NCBI GenBank assembly: GCA_017629415.1
Contig: JAGBXG010000021.1
Location: 1 to 7,550, forward strand
From: Pseudomonadota bacterium
GTDB taxonomy: Bacteria > Myxococcota > Bradymonadia > UBA4248
Reading direction: 5' to 3'
Length of the DNA: 7,550 nucleotides
The notes below the pieces were generated by a model. That model saw only the letters and a program-made list of their open reading frames with translations. It was not told the DNA's origin and made no database searches. The position numbers and the translations under genes are program-made. This document shows, piece by piece, positions 6,066-7,550 of the stretch (positions are counted from its first letter, which is position 1; each line of letters starts with the position of its first letter).

Positions 6066-6653
6066 TCAGACCCTGAAACAAATATCAAAGCCTCCCATGC
6101 GCTGCGCTATTGTATGAAACGCCTCATTTCGGCATACGCAAATATGTGCCCTTGGATACTTTTGAGCCACAACTTGGTCAAAAATGGGCCAAATCCCCTC
6201 ACCTTTGGCTTCCAGAATCCCCAATTCATCCCAAAACCAGCATGCCCCGGCTTGAACCTGAGCACATTGCGATGCCATCCATGACCACGTATCCTCCGCA
6301 TAAACATAGCCCTGCGGACGAAATGTTCGCATCTGCTCTGCACATGTCAGATTCAACTCCGATACGTGCTCCGCAATGCGCGCAAAAGGCTGAATCATCC
6401 CCGAATGTATCGCCCAGTAATCGTATCCCAAACACACGCCGGCATTATCCCATACAGCGCGCTCTAAAAATCCCGCACAAACCAGCCCTTGAGCACTTAA
6501 AAACCGGTGAAAAGCCATGGCCTGAGTCGTCTTGCCTACATGCCTGCCTCCAGTTATCGCCACTTTCAGCACCTGTTCATCCGCATGCGCTAAACGTTCC
6601 CATAATCGCCTCTCTAAGGCATGTTCGCCGGTGTCAGTTTGTAAAATATTCAT
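6066..6653 (-). CDS. P-loop NTPase resembling the THEP1 nucleoside-triphosphatase family
   Basis: The 195-residue protein has a Walker A motif GGRHVGKTT at 35-43 (Gly35, Gly40, Lys41, Thr42), preceded by a beta strand VLKVAITG. CAGFLERAVWDNAG (59-72) follows, equivalent to the G-GF strand after the first helix in THEP1-like proteins. The Walker B motif is ACWFWDELGILEAKGEG (137-153), with Asp142 and Glu143, close in form to the DEIGxxE signature of that family. THEP1 proteins hydrolyse NTPs or dNTPs in vitro; their cell role is unclear. Length is typical. A TGA lies in frame two codons before the ATG, so this start is the only possible ATG. It has no clear Shine-Dalgarno, and the upstream stop is only 34 bases away, so translational coupling with the gene at 6688-7206 is likely. 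Eight cysteines are unusually many. Confidence 0.65.
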   Translation of the reverse strand: MNILQTDTGEHALERRLWERLAHADEQVLKVAITGGRHVGKTTQAMAFHRFLSAQGLVCAGFLERAVWDNAGVCLGYDYWAIHSGMIQPFARIAEHVSELNLTCAEQMRTFRPQGYVYAEDTWSWMASQCAQVQAGACWFWDELGILEAKGEGIWPIFDQVVAQKYPRAHICVCRNEAFHTIAQRMGGFDICFRV

Positions 6654-6687
6654 AAGTCATCAGCTTGAAAATGATGGTTCTATCCCC

Positions 6688-7206
6688 TCAAAAAAACGAT
6701 TCAGAGTTTAATTTATCTAACATCTGCTGCAAAAAACCGCGAGGCACGTTACCATCCGTCAATGACATGCCCTGACTTTCTATTTGTGCCAAAAGTTCTG
6801 TTTGCCGAATGCCCAAAAGATGCGCCATTTGCGGCACATCCATTGTTTCATGCCCTTCCCATGCCATGCGCAGTTCAGCAACACGCCAGGCCAATGCCCA
6901 AGGTTTGTCGGCCATTCTGCCAAACGGCGGCAATGCTAAATGATTGCTCCCCAATCCACAAAACATCAAATTTAACAGATCATCCAAAAAATCTCGCACG
7001 ATGACATAAGGCACAGCCTCCCCTCGCGCGTAACGAAACAAAGCGCGCATGCCACCCGTAAACGCCGCATCCGCCTTAAATTCAATCGTTCCGACAGATT
7101 CACACCCAAACCAGGCGTTTTGAACACGCCGCTGAGCCCCCAAAACCATCAATAACCTGCGGCACTCCGCATCAGCCGCCATATCGGTAAATTCTGTCAA
7201 ACGCAT
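6688..7206 (-). CDS. Hypothetical protein with a possible C-terminal helix-turn-helix, paired with the NTPase
   Basis: I do not recognise the family. The 172-residue product is soluble and mostly helical. Near the C-terminus, VPQMAHLLGIRQTELLAQIESQGM (about 124-147) reads like a helix-turn-helix of the MerR/excisionase kind, with the pattern of a short helix, a hydrophobic-Gly turn and a recognition helix, but the match is only by eye. The central part has conserved-looking Trp, Pro and Phe residues (LPPFGRMADKPWALAW, 92-107). A good AGGAG (7216-7220) supports both the ATG at 7206 (nine bases away) and an in-frame GTG at 7209 (six bases away); I prefer the ATG. It is the first gene of a probable two-gene operon with the P-loop NTPase, and its leader contains the structured region 7233-7410. 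Confidence 0.6.
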   Translation of the reverse strand: MRLTEFTDMAADAECRRLLMVLGAQRRVQNAWFGCESVGTIEFKADAAFTGGMRALFRYARGEAVPYVIVRDFLDDLLNLMFCGLGSNHLALPPFGRMADKPWALAWRVAELRMAWEGHETMDVPQMAHLLGIRQTELLAQIESQGMSLTDGNVPRGFLQQMLDKLNSESFF

Positions 7207-7232
7207 CACTCATTTCTCCTATTTTATTTTTC

Positions 7233-7290
7233 TTGGGGCTCCGCCCCAAACCCCACCCACGGGCTCAAGCCCCTGGGAACCTACCCGGGG
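7233..7290 (-). repeat. GGGGCT-type palindromic repeat, copy facing minus
   Basis: The strongest part is TTGGGGC-TCC-GCCCCAA (7233-7249), a 7-bp stem with a three-base loop. GGGCTCAAGCCC follows at 7261-7272, then CCCGGG. Read on the minus strand, TTCCCAGGGGCTTGAGCCC aligns with the copies at 4115-4140 and 7513-7550. It lies between the gene start at 7206 and the large hairpin at 7332-7381. Confidence 0.6.
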
Positions 7291-7293
7291 GAC

Positions 7294-7410
7294 TTACGAT
7301 TTTCGTGAGTTAAACGGGTACTGAACGCTAAGTTTTCCCCAGCGAAATGGGAACCCTGTATCCCATTCCGCTGGGGAAAACCTAACCATTCGTAAATACT
7401 CACGTTTTTT
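7294..7410 (+). other. Large structured element: 21-bp hairpin, outer stem, T6 tract (candidate ncRNA or MITE core)
   Basis: The arms 7332-7352 and 7361-7381 pair over 21 positions with one mismatch (7345/7368) around an eight-base loop; the core is TTTTCCCCAGCG with its complement. An outer 7-bp stem, CGTGAGT (7304-7310) with ACTCACG (7398-7404), encloses it and is followed at once by TTTTTT (7405-7410), as at the 3' end of a plus-strand RNA. TTACGA (7294-7299) can also pair with TCGTAA (7390-7395), which crosses the outer stem and would form a pseudoknot. On the minus strand the element lies in the leader of the gene starting at 7206. No matching promoter is evident. Confidence 0.55.
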
Positions 7411-7460
7411 GCCGCAGAATGGATGTGATTTCAAGAAAGCAAGGCATAAAAGGAGGGAGT

Positions 7461-7529
7461 GTGCAACCGCACGTGACCGACTGGAATGACTCAGCATGCT
7501 TTATATTGCAGGATTCCAAAGGGGCTTGA
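7461..7529 (+). CDS. Possible tiny ORF (22 codons) with a strong Shine-Dalgarno
   Basis: AGGAGGG at 7451-7457 is followed by GTG at 7461 and an open frame to TGA at 7527-7529, which lies inside the terminal repeat. The start codon is within a small hairpin, GTGC-AACC-GCAC (7461-7472). The predicted peptide (starting MQPHVTDWNDSACF) is unfamiliar. The ribosome binding site is the best argument; a chance purine stretch is equally possible. Confidence 0.15.
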   Translation: MQPHVTDWNDSACFILQDSKGA

Positions 7530-7550
7530 GCCCCGTTGGTAGGGTCCGGG
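7513..7550 (+). repeat. GGGGCT-type palindromic repeat, inverted copy at the window edge
   Basis: TTCCAAAGGGGCTTGAGCCCC contains the palindrome GGGGCTTGAGCCCC (7521-7534). The DNA after it (GTTGGTAGGGTCCGGG) continues to match the minus strand of 7233-7290. It is therefore an inverted partner of that copy, probably running past the right edge of the window. Together the two copies bracket the structured element at 7294-7410. Confidence 0.55.

Noticed and set aside
6110..6655. A 181-codon plus-strand open frame opposite the NTPase
   Set aside because: The minus frame has Walker A and Walker B motifs in the right order; the plus frame is Pro/His-rich shadow coding.
7294..7497. A 67-codon minus-strand open frame over the large hairpin
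   Set aside because: It crosses the 21-bp stem and its loop, has no Shine-Dalgarno upstream of the ATG, and its peptide has no domain-like character.

Overview
The window looks like a bacterial chromosome segment of moderate G+C. It is gene-sparse, with small or hypothetical proteins and palindrome-rich intergenic DNA. A probable lipoprotein (5186-5911) and a periplasmic XAC2610/FG-GAP-like fold point to a Gram-negative host. A deltaproteobacterial or myxococcal-type accessory region would fit, but no phylogenetic marker is present, so the taxonomy is a guess.

Layout, left to right. Positions 1-242 hold a terminator-like hairpin for a gene off the left edge, then an A/T-rich leader. Positions 243-566 (+) encode a short GIY-YIG (LEM-3-like/COG3680-like) nuclease domain that stops just after the catalytic glutamate. 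Positions 567-1055 carry no convincing intact gene but contain a dense cluster of hairpins. Positions 1056-3143 (-) encode a 695-residue HEAT-like repeat protein with a tandemly duplicated acidic tail. It is divergent from 3258-4073 (+), an Est30/monoacylglycerol-lipase-type alpha/beta hydrolase with an intact catalytic triad. A minus-strand block follows: a tail-anchored TPR-like protein (4197-4757), a two-helix membrane protein (4866-5105), an XAC2610-like lipoprotein (5186-5911), a P-loop NTPase resembling THEP1 (6066-6653), and a hypothetical protein with a possible helix-turn-helix (6688-7206). The last two look like one operon. Positions 7210-7550 are non-coding and strongly structured.

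The most notable signal is not a gene. At least six intergenic hairpins share one plan: a lower stem, one unpaired G, a TAT/ATA step, then a variable upper stem. The paired bases change together from copy to copy. Two of these hairpins occur in tandem with a similar linker at 822-883 (+) and 5980-6050 (-). A second repeat family, built on GGGGCT..AGCCCC palindromes, occurs at 4115-4140, 7233-7290 and 7513-7550. The last two copies are inverted around a 21-bp near-perfect hairpin that has an outer stem, a possible pseudoknot and a T6 tract. No single pathway links the genes; the NTPase/HTH pair and the lipoprotein are the most interesting protein-coding parts.
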